Source: Gammaproteobacteria bacterium (GTDB lineage Bacteria > Pseudomonadota > Gammaproteobacteria > Steroidobacterales > Steroidobacteraceae). Taken from it: a stretch of 64,000 nucleotides of DNA. This document shows positions 50,332 through 58,840 of this stretch, piece by piece. The stretch is from NCBI GenBank assembly GCA_005878835.1, contig VBMV01000047.1, positions 44,507 to 108,506 on the forward strand. The letters are read 5' to 3'. The notes beneath the pieces were generated by a model. That model saw only the letters and a program-made list of their open reading frames with translations. It was not told the origin of the DNA and ran no database searches. Positions within the stretch are counted from its first letter, which is position 1. Each line of letters opens with the position of its first letter. The position numbers and the translations under genes were made by a program.

Positions 50332-51618
50332 TTACAACAGGTCCCGCAAGCGGTAGTACAGCATCGCCAGCACCAGCGCGGGGCGGCGCAGGGCGGTGCC
50401 GCCCGGGAAATTGCGATGCGGAATCCGTGCGAACACATCGAAGCGCCCGGCGATTCCGCTGATGGCTTCGGCCACCAGCTTGCCGGCAATCCCGGTAAGG
50501 GCGATGCCGTGCCCGGAAAAGCCCTGCAGAAAGTAAACGTTCGGCGCCAGGCGGCCGAAATGCGGCGCGCGATTGAGCGTGATGTCGACCTCCCCACCCC
50601 AGGCGTACTCGATCCGAGCGTCCTGCAATTGCGGAAACACCGCGAGCATGCGCGCGCGGGTGGCGCTCGGGGCATCGAAGGAGCTGAACCCGGAGTAGTT
50701 CACCCGCCCGCCGAACAGCAGGCGGTGATCGGCCGAGCGCCGGAAATAATCCAGCACCCAGTTCATGTCGCTGACCGCCGCGTTGTTGGTGATGAGCTGT
50801 CGCGCGCGCTCCGCCCCCAGGGGTGCGGTCGCCACGATGTAAGTTGCCACGGCCATGATCTTGGAGGCGAGTGTCGGGGCGGTGGCGCCCAGGTAGACAT
50901 TGCCGCACAGCGCCAGGTAGCGCGCGCGCACCTCTCCCTGCGGAGTGCGGATGTGCACCTGCGAGGCGCCCGCGGGCGCAAAACCCGTGGCGCGGGTTCC
51001 CTCGAAGATGCGCACCCCCAGGCCCTCGGCCGCTGCCGCGAGTCCCAGGGTGTAGTTGAGTGGGTGCAGATGACCGCTGTTCGGGTCGTAGAGGGCGCCG
51101 CGGTAGCGCTCGGTCGCGAGGATTGCGCGCAGCTCCTCGCGCGGCACGTAGCGCACGCTCGTGTAGCCGTAGCGCTCGCGCAGCTCGCGAACTTCCGCGT
51201 GCAACTCACGCTCGTGGCGCTCCTTGATGGCGGCGTGCAGGTACCCCGCCGCCCAGTCACAGTCGATCGAGAAGCGCCCGATCAGCTCGCGCATCAGCGC
51301 CAGGCCCTCGACCGAGACGTCCCACACCGCGCGCGCGGCCCCCGCGCCGATGAGCCGTGCCAGTTTGCTCTGGCCGGCCGCGATGCCATAGATCGCCTGC
51401 GCGCCGCTGCGCCCCGAGGCGCCCCAGCCCACACGCTGCTCTTCGAGCAGCACCACGCGCAGGCCCGCGAGCGCCAGGTGCAGCGCGGTGGAGCAGCCGG
51501 CGATGCCTGCGCCGACCACGCACACATCGCAGTCGATGCCGTCCGCGAGCGCGGGACGCTCCGGTGCGCGCTGCGATGAGGCGGCGTAGTACGAACCCAC
51601 GTGTTGCACGCGTCCCAT
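50332..51618 (-). CDS. puuB: Gamma-glutamylputrescine oxidase (PuuB-like FAD oxidase)
   Basis: 428 residues from the ATG at 51618. FAD-dependent amine oxidase of the DAO family: CVVGAGIAGCSTALHLA at about 32-48, QRVGWGASGRSGAQ, and the C-terminal FLQGFSGHGIALTGIAGKL. PuuB oxidises gamma-glutamyl-putrescine to the aminoaldehyde with release of H2O2 and ammonia. It is divergent from puuD and puuA, and an operator-like sequence stands 24 bases before its start. Confidence 0.87.
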   Translation of the reverse strand: MGRVQHVGSYYAASSQRAPERPALADGIDCDVCVVGAGIAGCSTALHLALAGLRVVLLEEQRVGWGASGRSGAQAIYGIAAGQSKLARLIGAGAARAVWDVSVEGLALMRELIGRFSIDCDWAAGYLHAAIKERHERELHAEVRELRERYGYTSVRYVPREELRAILATERYRGALYDPNSGHLHPLNYTLGLAAAAEGLGVRIFEGTRATGFAPAGASQVHIRTPQGEVRARYLALCGNVYLGATAPTLASKIMAVATYIVATAPLGAERARQLITNNAAVSDMNWVLDYFRRSADHRLLFGGRVNYSGFSSFDAPSATRARMLAVFPQLQDARIEYAWGGEVDITLNRAPHFGRLAPNVYFLQGFSGHGIALTGIAGKLVAEAISGIAGRFDVFARIPHRNFPGGTALRRPALVLAMLYYRLRDLL

Positions 51619-51641
51619 GATCTGCTTCCCAGGCGTGCGGG

Positions 51642-51659
51642 TGTTTAAGATATTCTGAC
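51642..51659 (-). promoter_or_regulatory. PuuR-type operator, weak copy before puuB
   Basis: The TGTTTAAGATAT half matches the copy at 51855 in 11 of 12 bases; the other half (TCTGAC) is degenerate. It lies between the puuB start and the divergent promoter. Confidence 0.4.
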
Positions 51660-51813
51660 GCCCCGCCGGGCGGGGGAGGGGCGCAGGATAGCCAGCGGGA
51701 GCGGCGCGCGGCAAATCCATTCAGGCCGCCGTGATTCACGCAACGGCCGTACTTAGGGCATTACCGCACTTCCACCCCGATGCGCAACTGAGGCTTCCTG
51801 CCTGCAGCTGTGG

Positions 51814-51819
51814 TCTAAT
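51814..51819 (+). promoter_or_regulatory. Probable -10 for the puuD-puuA operon
   Basis: TCTAAT preceded by TGG (extended -10 form). The operator at 51853-51873 lies about 34 bases downstream, where a repressor would block elongation or clearance. Confidence 0.35.
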
Positions 51820-51852
51820 AGGGACGTTTTTGGGAGACTTCGCCGGTGCGGT

Positions 51853-51873
51853 TTGTTTAAGATACTAAACACC
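51853..51873 (+). promoter_or_regulatory. PuuR-type operator, copy 2
   Basis: TTGTTTAAGATACTAAACACC, with perfect TGTTTA and TAAACA arms around six bases, located 19 bases before the puuD ATG. Near-identical to the site at 43345-43365. Confidence 0.7.
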
Positions 51874-51892
51874 GCCCGGGCTGCAACCCGCC

Positions 51893-52657
51893 ATGGCACC
51901 CGCGCGCCCACTCATAGGCATTCCGGCCGACCGGCGAATGGTCGGTGCACACCCGTTTCACATGGTGGGGGAAAAGTATGCGCGCGCGGTGCTGGATGCG
52001 GCGGGCGCGGCGCCGCTGCTGATCCCCTCACTGGCAGATGAGCTGGGGTTCGATGAGCTGTTGCAGCGCCTGGATGGACTGCTGTTCACCGGCAGTCCTT
52101 CGAACGTCGAGCCGCATCGCTACGCGGGCCCTCCGAGCGCTCCCGGCACCCTGCATGACCCGGCGCGCGATGCCACGACGCTCCCCCTCATCCGCAAGGC
52201 CGTGCAGGCGGGGGTGCCGGTGTTCGGCATCTGCCGCGGTTTCCAGGAGATGAACGTCGCCTTCGGCGGCACCTTGCACCAGCGGCTGCACGAGGTGCCG
52301 GGACATCTCGATCATCGCGACGACGGCACGCAACCGCTCGAGGTGCAGTACGGCCCGGCTCACGACGTGACGCTCGAGCCCGGCGGGGTGCTGCGCGCAC
52401 TCGCGCCGGGCGATCGTATCCAGGTGAATTCGCTTCACAACCAGGGCATCGATCGACTGGGGGCGGAGCTGGCGGTCGAGGCGCGGGCGCCGGATGGGGT
52501 GATCGAGGCGTTTCGCGTGCGCGATGCGCAGCGCTTTGCGCTGGCGGTGCAGTGGCACCCGGAGTGGCAGGTGATGAGCAATCCGTTTTCGCGCGCGCTG
52601 TTTGCCGCCTTCGGGCAGGCGAGCCGCGAGCGCGCGTCAGTCAAGGAAAGGCCTTAG
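51893..52657 (+). CDS. puuD: Gamma-glutamyl-GABA hydrolase (PuuD-like)
   Basis: 254 residues. Class-I amidotransferase-like peptidase C26: nucleophile Cys114 in FGICRGFQEMNVAFGG, His in VQWHPEWQ, and PADRRMVGAHPFHMVGEKY at the start. It hydrolyses gamma-glutamyl-GABA to GABA and glutamate, the last Puu step. First gene of a plus-strand run; puuA follows after 3 bases. Confidence 0.9.
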   Translation: MAPARPLIGIPADRRMVGAHPFHMVGEKYARAVLDAAGAAPLLIPSLADELGFDELLQRLDGLLFTGSPSNVEPHRYAGPPSAPGTLHDPARDATTLPLIRKAVQAGVPVFGICRGFQEMNVAFGGTLHQRLHEVPGHLDHRDDGTQPLEVQYGPAHDVTLEPGGVLRALAPGDRIQVNSLHNQGIDRLGAELAVEARAPDGVIEAFRVRDAQRFALAVQWHPEWQVMSNPFSRALFAAFGQASRERASVKERP

Positions 52658-52660
52658 CGT

Positions 52661-54001
52661 ATGGTGAGTGAGATCCGGCAATTCTTCCGCGATCACGGCA
52701 TCTCCGAGGTCGAGGCCATCATTCCCGATATGGCCGGCATCGCCCGCGGCAAGATCATGCCGGCGGAAAAGTTCGCCGAGGACGGGGGCATGCGCCTGCC
52801 GGAGAGCGTGTTCCTGCAGACCGTGACCGGCGACTACCCGCTGGAGACCGGCACTGCCATGAGCCCGGCGGAAATCGACATCGTGCTCAAGGCCGATCAG
52901 AAGACGGTGCGGCGCGTGCCGTGGGCGGCGGAGCCCACCGCGCAGGTGATCCATGATTGCTTCTATTCCGACGGCCGGCGCGTGTCGATGGCACCGCGCC
53001 ACGTGCTGCGCAACATCGTCGAGCTGTACGCGCAGCGCGGCTGGGATCCGGTGGTGGCACCGGAGCTGGAGTTCTATCTGGTCGAGCAGAACAAGGACGC
53101 CGACTACCCGCTCAAGCCCCCCGTGGGTCGTTCCGGGCGCTCCGAGCCCGGCCGCCAGTCCTACAGCATCGCCGCGGTGAATGAGTTCGACCCGCTGTTC
53201 GATGACATCTACCAGTTCTGCGAGGACCAGGATATCGAGATCGACACCCTCATCCATGAGGACGGTCCGGCGCAGATGGAAATCAACCTCATCCACGGCC
53301 AGCCGCTCGACCTGGCGGATCAGGTGTTTCTCTTCAAACGCACCGCGCGCGAGGCGGCGCTGCGCCACAAGATGTACGCCACCTTCATGGCGAAACCGCA
53401 CGCCAAGGAGCCCGGCAGCGCCATGCACATCCACCAGAGCGTGGTGGACCTGAAGACGCGCAAGAACGTCTTCAGCAATCCCGACGGCACACCCTCGGCG
53501 CTGTTTTTCGCCCATATAGGCGGGCTGCAGAAGTACATGCCCGCGGCCATGGCGCTGTTCTGCGCCAATGTGAATTCCTACCGACGCCTGACGCGCTACC
53601 TGTCCTCGCCCATCAACGTTCACTGGGGCTACGACAACCGCACCGCGGGGCTGCGTGTGCCCATGTCGGATGCGCAAGCCCGCCGCGTCGAGAATCGGGT
53701 CGGCGGCGCGGACGCCAATCCCTACATCGCCATCGCCGCCTCGCTCGCCTGCGGCTACCTCGGCATGGTCGAGGGCGCGCAGCCGAGCGATCCGATCGTC
53801 GGCAGCGCGCATGATCTGCCTTTCGGGCTGCCACGCTCGCTCGATGAGGCCCTGCGGGCGCTGCGCGCCTGCGAGCCGCTGGTGAAGCTCATGGGCGAGG
53901 CGTTCATCGAGGCCTACACCCTCGTCAAGGAAGCCGAGTACGAGGTGTTTCTGCAGGTGATCAGCTCCTGGGAGCGCGAGCACCTGCTGCTGAACGTCTG
54001 A
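52661..54001 (+). CDS. puuA: Glutamine synthetase-family gamma-glutamylpolyamine synthetase (PuuA-like)
   Basis: 446 residues. GS fold: EIRQFFRDHGISEVEAIIPDMAGIARGK, PELEFYLVEQ and HEDGPAQMEINLIH (metal Glu), KPHAKEPGSAMHIHQS, NRTAGLRVP. The GS adenylylation loop is absent, as in PuuA and PauA enzymes, which join glutamate to putrescine or other polyamines using ATP. It begins catabolism in the cytoplasm after PotFGHI uptake. Confidence 0.9.
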   Translation: MVSEIRQFFRDHGISEVEAIIPDMAGIARGKIMPAEKFAEDGGMRLPESVFLQTVTGDYPLETGTAMSPAEIDIVLKADQKTVRRVPWAAEPTAQVIHDCFYSDGRRVSMAPRHVLRNIVELYAQRGWDPVVAPELEFYLVEQNKDADYPLKPPVGRSGRSEPGRQSYSIAAVNEFDPLFDDIYQFCEDQDIEIDTLIHEDGPAQMEINLIHGQPLDLADQVFLFKRTAREAALRHKMYATFMAKPHAKEPGSAMHIHQSVVDLKTRKNVFSNPDGTPSALFFAHIGGLQKYMPAAMALFCANVNSYRRLTRYLSSPINVHWGYDNRTAGLRVPMSDAQARRVENRVGGADANPYIAIAASLACGYLGMVEGAQPSDPIVGSAHDLPFGLPRSLDEALRALRACEPLVKLMGEAFIEAYTLVKEAEYEVFLQVISSWEREHLLLNV

Positions 54002-54004
54002 TCG

Positions 54005-55174
54005 ATGGGCTGCCGGGCCGGTTATACAAGAACAGGCGTCGTGATCAGCGCGCCCCGCTCCACTCGCCTCGGCGCAGCCCTGGCGGCGCTGCTCGCCGCC
54101 GGCGCGGGATGCTCGCGCCAGGCTGCGCATGCGACCCCCGCAGCGGGGGCCGAGAAGGTTCTCAACGTCTACAACTGGTCCGACTACATCCAGCCGTCGG
54201 TGATTGCAGATTTCCAGAACGCATACGGCATCCGCGTCAATTACGACGTGTTCGACTCGAACGAGATCCTCGAGACCAAGCTCCTCACCGGTCATACCAA
54301 CTACGACGTCGTGGTGCCGTCGGGCGCCTTTCTCGAGCGCCAGATCCAGGCCGACATCTACCAGAAGCTCGACAAGTCCCTGCTGCCGAATCTCAAGAAC
54401 GTCGATCCGGACGTGGCGCGCGCCGAGGCGCTGTACGATCCCGGCAACCAGTACAGCGTCGACTACATGTGGATCACCTCGGGGGTGGGCTATAACGTCG
54501 CGGACATCCGTGCGCGTATGCCGGATGCGCCGGTGGACAGCTGGCGCATGCTGTTCGATCCGGCGGTGGTGTCGAAATTCCAGGACTGCGGCGTGTCGCT
54601 CCTCGATGCGCCCTCCGAGGTGGTCGCCACGGTGCTGCTGTTCATCGGCCGCAAGCCCGGCAGCAACTCGCCCGATGACCTCAAGGCCGCCGAGCAGGTG
54701 CTGAAGGCCATGCGTCCGTACGTGCGCTACGTGGACTCCTCGCGCTACATCGACAACCTCGCCAACGGCGACATCTGTCTGGCGATGGGCTGGTCGGGGG
54801 ACGTCAAGCAGGCGCACGATCGTGCCGCGGAGGCGGGCAAGGGCGTCGAGCTCGCGTATACCATCCCGCGGGAGGGCGCCATCAGCAACTACGACGTGCT
54901 CGCCATCCCGGCAGATGCGCCGCACGTGCGCAACGCCCACCTGTTCATCAATTACCTGCTACGGCCCGAGATCGCGGCCAGAAACTCCAATCTCATCAAG
55001 TACGCGAACGCCGTCACGGCCGATATCCAGCCGCTCGATCCCGGCGTGCGCAGCGATCCGGGTGTGTATCCGCCGCCCGAGGTGCGCGCACGGCTCAGCC
55101 CGGAGCGCCCGCGGCCGCCGGCGTACCAGCGCCTGCTGACACGCATGTGGACGCGCTTCAAGAGCGGCAAGTGA
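54005..55174 (+). CDS. potF: Polyamine ABC transporter substrate-binding protein (PotF-like)
   Basis: 389 residues. Lipoprotein-like signal (ALAALLAAGAGCS, with AGAGC as lipobox). The mature part, VLNVYNWSDYIQPSVIADFQ, has the NWSDYI aromatic/acid signature of the spermidine/putrescine-binding family; SGVGYN and NLANGDICLAMGWSGDV follow. A periplasmic receptor for putrescine. The true start may be the GTG at 54041. Three bases after puuA; potG overlaps its end. Confidence 0.9.
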   Translation: MGCRAGYTRTGVVISAPRSTRLGAALAALLAAGAGCSRQAAHATPAAGAEKVLNVYNWSDYIQPSVIADFQNAYGIRVNYDVFDSNEILETKLLTGHTNYDVVVPSGAFLERQIQADIYQKLDKSLLPNLKNVDPDVARAEALYDPGNQYSVDYMWITSGVGYNVADIRARMPDAPVDSWRMLFDPAVVSKFQDCGVSLLDAPSEVVATVLLFIGRKPGSNSPDDLKAAEQVLKAMRPYVRYVDSSRYIDNLANGDICLAMGWSGDVKQAHDRAAEAGKGVELAYTIPREGAISNYDVLAIPADAPHVRNAHLFINYLLRPEIAARNSNLIKYANAVTADIQPLDPGVRSDPGVYPPPEVRARLSPERPRPPAYQRLLTRMWTRFKSGK

Positions 55175-56328
55175 AGAGCGCAATCCCGAACGTGAATGTC
55201 ATGCCACCCGCGGCCGATCCCGACTCCGCCTACGTGCGGATCGCGAACCTGACCAAGCGCTTCGGCGATTTCATGGCCGTGGACGACGTATCGCTCGACA
55301 TCCGCCGCGGCGAGATCTTCTGTCTGCTGGGCGGTTCGGGATCGGGCAAGACCACGCTGCTGCGGATGCTGGCCGGCTTCGAATTGCCGAGCGCCGGGAC
55401 GATTCGCATCGATGGCGCGGACATGAGCGCCATCCCGCCCTACGAGCGTCCGGTCAACATGATGTTCCAGTCCTATGCGCTCTTTCCGCACATGAGTGTC
55501 GAGAAGAATGTGGCCTTCGGACTCGAACAGGAGGGCCGCGGCCGCGAGCAGATCCGCCACCAGGTCGGGGAGATCCTCGACATCGTGAAGATGGGCGGCT
55601 TCGGTGCGCGCAAACCGCATCAGCTCTCCGGCGGCCAGCGGCAGCGGGTGGCGCTGGCCCGGGCGCTGGTGAAGCGCCCGAAGCTGCTGCTGCTCGATGA
55701 GCCGCTGGCGGCGCTCGACAAGAAGTTGCGCGAGCATACCCAGTTCGAGCTCCTCAACATCCAGCAGCGCCTGGGCGTCACCTTCATCGTCGTCACTCAC
55801 GACCAGGAGGAAGCCATGACCCTCGGGACGCGCCTCGGGGTCATGAACCACGGCCGGATCGCCCAGATCGGCACGCCCGCCGACATCTACGAATCGCCGG
55901 CGACGCGGTTCGTGGCGGACTTCATCGGTTCGGTCAACATGTTCGAAGGCCGGGTGAGCGATGAGGGGTCGGATTGCCTGCGTATTGATTGCACCGAGCT
56001 TGGCTGCACGGTGCGCGCGGAGCGCACCGTCAGCTGCACGCGCGGCGCCATCGTGTGGACGGCCATCCGGCCGGAGAAGATCAACATCAGCCGCCAGCCA
56101 CCCACCGCGGCCGGGCAGCCGGGGCCGGCCGAGAACGCGGTGCGCGGCACGGTGCGGGAGATCGCCTACATGGGGGACATGTCCATCTACCTGGTGCAGA
56201 TCGACTCCGGCAGGGTGATGCGCGTGACGCTGCCGAACGTCATGCGAGGTGCCGAACGCCCGATCGCGCGCCAGGAGAGCGTCTGGCTCTCCTGGCACGG
56301 TTCGAGCCCGGTGGTTCTGACCGAGTAG
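55171..56328 (+). CDS. potG: Polyamine ABC transporter ATP-binding protein (PotG-like)
   Basis: 385 residues from the GTG at 55171, overlapping the potF stop by 4 bases (GTGA). ABC motifs: Walker A GGSGSGKTT, Q-loop FQSYALFPHM, signature LSGGQRQRVALARA, Walker B LLLLDEPLAALD, H-loop VVTHDQEEA; a TOBE domain covers the last 110 residues. It powers polyamine import at the inner membrane. Confidence 0.93.
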   Translation: MKSAIPNVNVMPPAADPDSAYVRIANLTKRFGDFMAVDDVSLDIRRGEIFCLLGGSGSGKTTLLRMLAGFELPSAGTIRIDGADMSAIPPYERPVNMMFQSYALFPHMSVEKNVAFGLEQEGRGREQIRHQVGEILDIVKMGGFGARKPHQLSGGQRQRVALARALVKRPKLLLLDEPLAALDKKLREHTQFELLNIQQRLGVTFIVVTHDQEEAMTLGTRLGVMNHGRIAQIGTPADIYESPATRFVADFIGSVNMFEGRVSDEGSDCLRIDCTELGCTVRAERTVSCTRGAIVWTAIRPEKINISRQPPTAAGQPGPAENAVRGTVREIAYMGDMSIYLVQIDSGRVMRVTLPNVMRGAERPIARQESVWLSWHGSSPVVLTE

Positions 56329-56337
56329 GGGTCGTTG

Positions 56338-57231
56338 GTGCGCTTGACCACCGCGTCGGGCAGGCGACTGGTCGCAGGGATTCCCATCCTGTGGCTGCTG
56401 GTGCTGTTTCTCATCCCCTTCATCATCGTCTTCCGCATTTCCTTCTCCGAAGTACGCCTGGCGATACCCCCGTACACACCGCTGCTCACCTGGCGCCACG
56501 GCTCACCGGTGCTGCAGCTGCACTGGTCGGCCTACAGGTTCCTGTTCACCGACCCCCTGTACGTCAGCTCCTACCTGTATTCGTTGAAGGTGGCCGCCGT
56601 CTCGACGCTCTGCTGCCTGGGTCTGGGTTACCCGATGGCCTACGCCATCGCGCGCTCGCACGCCGCAGTGCGCCCGGTGCTGCTGATGCTCATCGTGCTG
56701 CCCTTCTGGACCTCGTTCCTGCTGCGCGTGTATGCGTGGATCGGGCTGCTGAAGAACAACGGCGTGATCAACAACGTGCTCATGTACCTGGGCGTCATCC
56801 ATCATCCGCTCGCGCTGCTGCAGACCGACTTCGCGGTGTACATCGGCATCGTGTATTCGTATCTGCCGTTCATGATCCTGCCGCTGTACGCCAACCTCGA
56901 GAAGCACGACGGCACGCTGCTCGAGGCGGCCGCGGATCTGGGCGCGCGGCCGTTGCGGGCGTTTGTGCGCGTGACGCTGCCGCAGTCCCTCGCCGGCATC
57001 GTCGCCGGGTCGCTCCTGGTGTTCATTCCGGCGGTGGGCGAGTACGTCATCCCGACACTCCTCGGGCGCACCGACCAGATCATGATCGGCCGCGTGCTGT
57101 CGGATGAGTTCTTCGAGAACCGCGACTGGCCGGTCGCGAGCGCGGTCGCGATCGTGATCCTGCTGCTGCTGGTGGTGCCGATCATGCTGTTCCAGCGGCT
57201 CGAGCGGCGCGAGCTCGAGGCCGCCAAGTGA
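56338..57231 (+). CDS. potH: Polyamine ABC transporter permease (PotH-like)
   Basis: 297 residues from the GTG at 56338 (a TTG one codon earlier is possible). Six hydrophobic helices; the EAA loop LLEAAADLGARPLRAFVRVTLPQ contacts PotG. It starts 9 bases after potG and overlaps potI by 4 bases. Confidence 0.92.
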   Translation: MRLTTASGRRLVAGIPILWLLVLFLIPFIIVFRISFSEVRLAIPPYTPLLTWRHGSPVLQLHWSAYRFLFTDPLYVSSYLYSLKVAAVSTLCCLGLGYPMAYAIARSHAAVRPVLLMLIVLPFWTSFLLRVYAWIGLLKNNGVINNVLMYLGVIHHPLALLQTDFAVYIGIVYSYLPFMILPLYANLEKHDGTLLEAAADLGARPLRAFVRVTLPQSLAGIVAGSLLVFIPAVGEYVIPTLLGRTDQIMIGRVLSDEFFENRDWPVASAVAIVILLLLVVPIMLFQRLERRELEAAK

Positions 57232-58076
57232 GGGCGCGCGGCCTGTTTACCCGCACCGCGCTCGTCCTGGGGCTGGCGTTCCTGTACCTGCCGATCCTGT
57301 CGATGATCGTGTTCTCGTTCAACAACTCACGCCTGGTCACGGTGTGGGATACGGCGCACTCTCCCACCCTCAAGTGGTACGTGGCGCTGATGAGCAACGA
57401 GCAGATCCTGCGGGCAGCCTGGCTGTCGATCCGCATCGCGTTGATCGCGGCGAGCGCCGCGGTGGTGCTGGGAACGCTCGCCGGGATGGCGCTGACGCGC
57501 CTCGGCGCCTTCCGCGGCCGCATGCTGCTGGCCGGGATGACCACCGCGCCGATCGTCATGCCGGAAGTCATCACCGGGCTGTCGCTGCTGCTGCTGTTCG
57601 TCGCCATGCAGCAGCTGATCGGCTGGCCGAAGGGTGTGGGGGCGGTCACCATCACGCTTGCCCACATCACCTTCTGCATGGCGTACGTGACCGTGGTGGT
57701 GCAGTCGCGCCTGAGCGGGTTCGATGAGGCGCTGGAGGAGGCGGCCATGGATCTGGGCGCGCGCCCGCTGCGGGTGTTCTTGCGCATCACCTTGCCGCTC
57801 ATCCTGCCGGCGATTGCCTCCGGGTGGCTGCTGGCGTTTACTCTGTCCTGGGACGATCTCGTCATCACGCAGTTCGTCGCCGGACCGGGCTCCAGCACGT
57901 TGCCGATGGTCATTTTTTCCAAGGTGCGCTTCGGCGTGACTCCGGACGTCAATGCTCTGGCCACGATCATGGTGCTGATCGTGGCCACCGGCATTGCGGT
58001 CTCCACGGCGTGGATGCGCTACCGCCAGCAGCGGCGCGTGCGCGATCTGCAGCTTGCCGCCGCTGCCAACCTGTGA
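57228..58076 (+). CDS. potI: Polyamine ABC transporter permease (PotI-like)
   Basis: 282 residues from a GTG that overlaps the potH stop by 4 bases. Six membrane helices, EAA loop ALEEAAMDLGARPLRVFLRITLP, and a helix with SWDDLVITQFVAGPG. It forms the membrane channel with PotH. Confidence 0.92.
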   Translation: MRARGLFTRTALVLGLAFLYLPILSMIVFSFNNSRLVTVWDTAHSPTLKWYVALMSNEQILRAAWLSIRIALIAASAAVVLGTLAGMALTRLGAFRGRMLLAGMTTAPIVMPEVITGLSLLLLFVAMQQLIGWPKGVGAVTITLAHITFCMAYVTVVVQSRLSGFDEALEEAAMDLGARPLRVFLRITLPLILPAIASGWLLAFTLSWDDLVITQFVAGPGSSTLPMVIFSKVRFGVTPDVNALATIMVLIVATGIAVSTAWMRYRQQRRVRDLQLAAAANL

Positions 58077-58084
58077 GCCGAGCC

Positions 58085-58828
58085 ATGACTGATGAAGTGC
58101 TGGGAATCGACGTCGGCGGCTCCTCGGTGAAGGCCGGCCTGGTCGACCTCAAGGCCGGCCGCCTCACGGGCGAGCTGATTTCCGCGCCCACGCCGCGCCC
58201 GTCGACCCCGGTCGCGGTGACCGGCGTGCTGGCGGGGCTGGCCGCGAGACTGCCCGCGGGCGCCGGCCGGGTCGGTGTCGCTTTCCCGAGCGTCATCAAG
58301 GACGGCACCGCTTACAGCGCCGCCAACATCGACGCCGCCTGGCTGGGCACCAACGGCGCGGCGCTCGCCTCGCGGGCGCTGGCGCGGCCGGTGCTGTTCC
58401 TGAATGACGCGGATGCCGCCGGTCTTGCCGAGATGCGCTTCGGTAGCGGCCGCGGTTGCACCGGCACGGTGGTCATGCTTACTTTCGGCACCGGCATCGG
58501 CACGGCGTTGTTCACCGGCGGCAAACTCTTCCCCAACAGCGAGCTCGGGCACCTGGAGCTGCACGGCATGGACGCCGAGAAGTGGGCCTCCGCGCAGGTA
58601 CGCTCGGCGCAAGGTCTGGACTTTCCCGCCTGGAGCGCGCGCGTCAACGATTACCTGCTGGCGATGCACAAGCTCCTCTGGCCCGACGTGTTCATCCTCG
58701 GCGGCGCGGTGAGCGAGCGCTTCGCGGAGTTTGCGCCCCTGCTGCGCTCGCCGGCCGAGCTGCGCCCGGCGTATTTTGCCGGCCAGGCGGGCGTGGTCGG
58801 AGCGGCGCTGGCGGCGGCGGAAGCCTGA
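58085..58828 (+). CDS. ppgK: Polyphosphate glucokinase (ROK family)
   Basis: 247 residues. ROK/PPGK motifs: GIDVGGSSVKAGLVD (phosphate loop), LNDADAAGLAEMRFG, TFGTGIGTALF, and the PPGK-type ELGHLELHG. It phosphorylates glucose with polyphosphate or ATP in the cytoplasm. It starts 8 bases after potI, so it is read from the polyamine operon, although the chemistry is unrelated. The polyphosphate-versus-ATP preference cannot be read from sequence. Confidence 0.85.
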   Translation: MTDEVLGIDVGGSSVKAGLVDLKAGRLTGELISAPTPRPSTPVAVTGVLAGLAARLPAGAGRVGVAFPSVIKDGTAYSAANIDAAWLGTNGAALASRALARPVLFLNDADAAGLAEMRFGSGRGCTGTVVMLTFGTGIGTALFTGGKLFPNSELGHLELHGMDAEKWASAQVRSAQGLDFPAWSARVNDYLLAMHKLLWPDVFILGGAVSERFAEFAPLLRSPAELRPAYFAGQAGVVGAALAAAEA

Positions 58829-58840
58829 CGGAGACGACGC

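Noticed and set aside
52637..54940. A 767-codon open frame on the minus strand opposite puuA and potF
   Set aside because: It is an antisense frame produced by GC-rich codon usage; the product is rich in His, Arg and Ala with no domain, while the plus strand encodes clear PuuA and PotF.
54952..56499. A 515-codon minus-strand frame opposite potF-potH
   Set aside because: Antisense to clear ABC-transporter genes; no recognisable motif or start signal.
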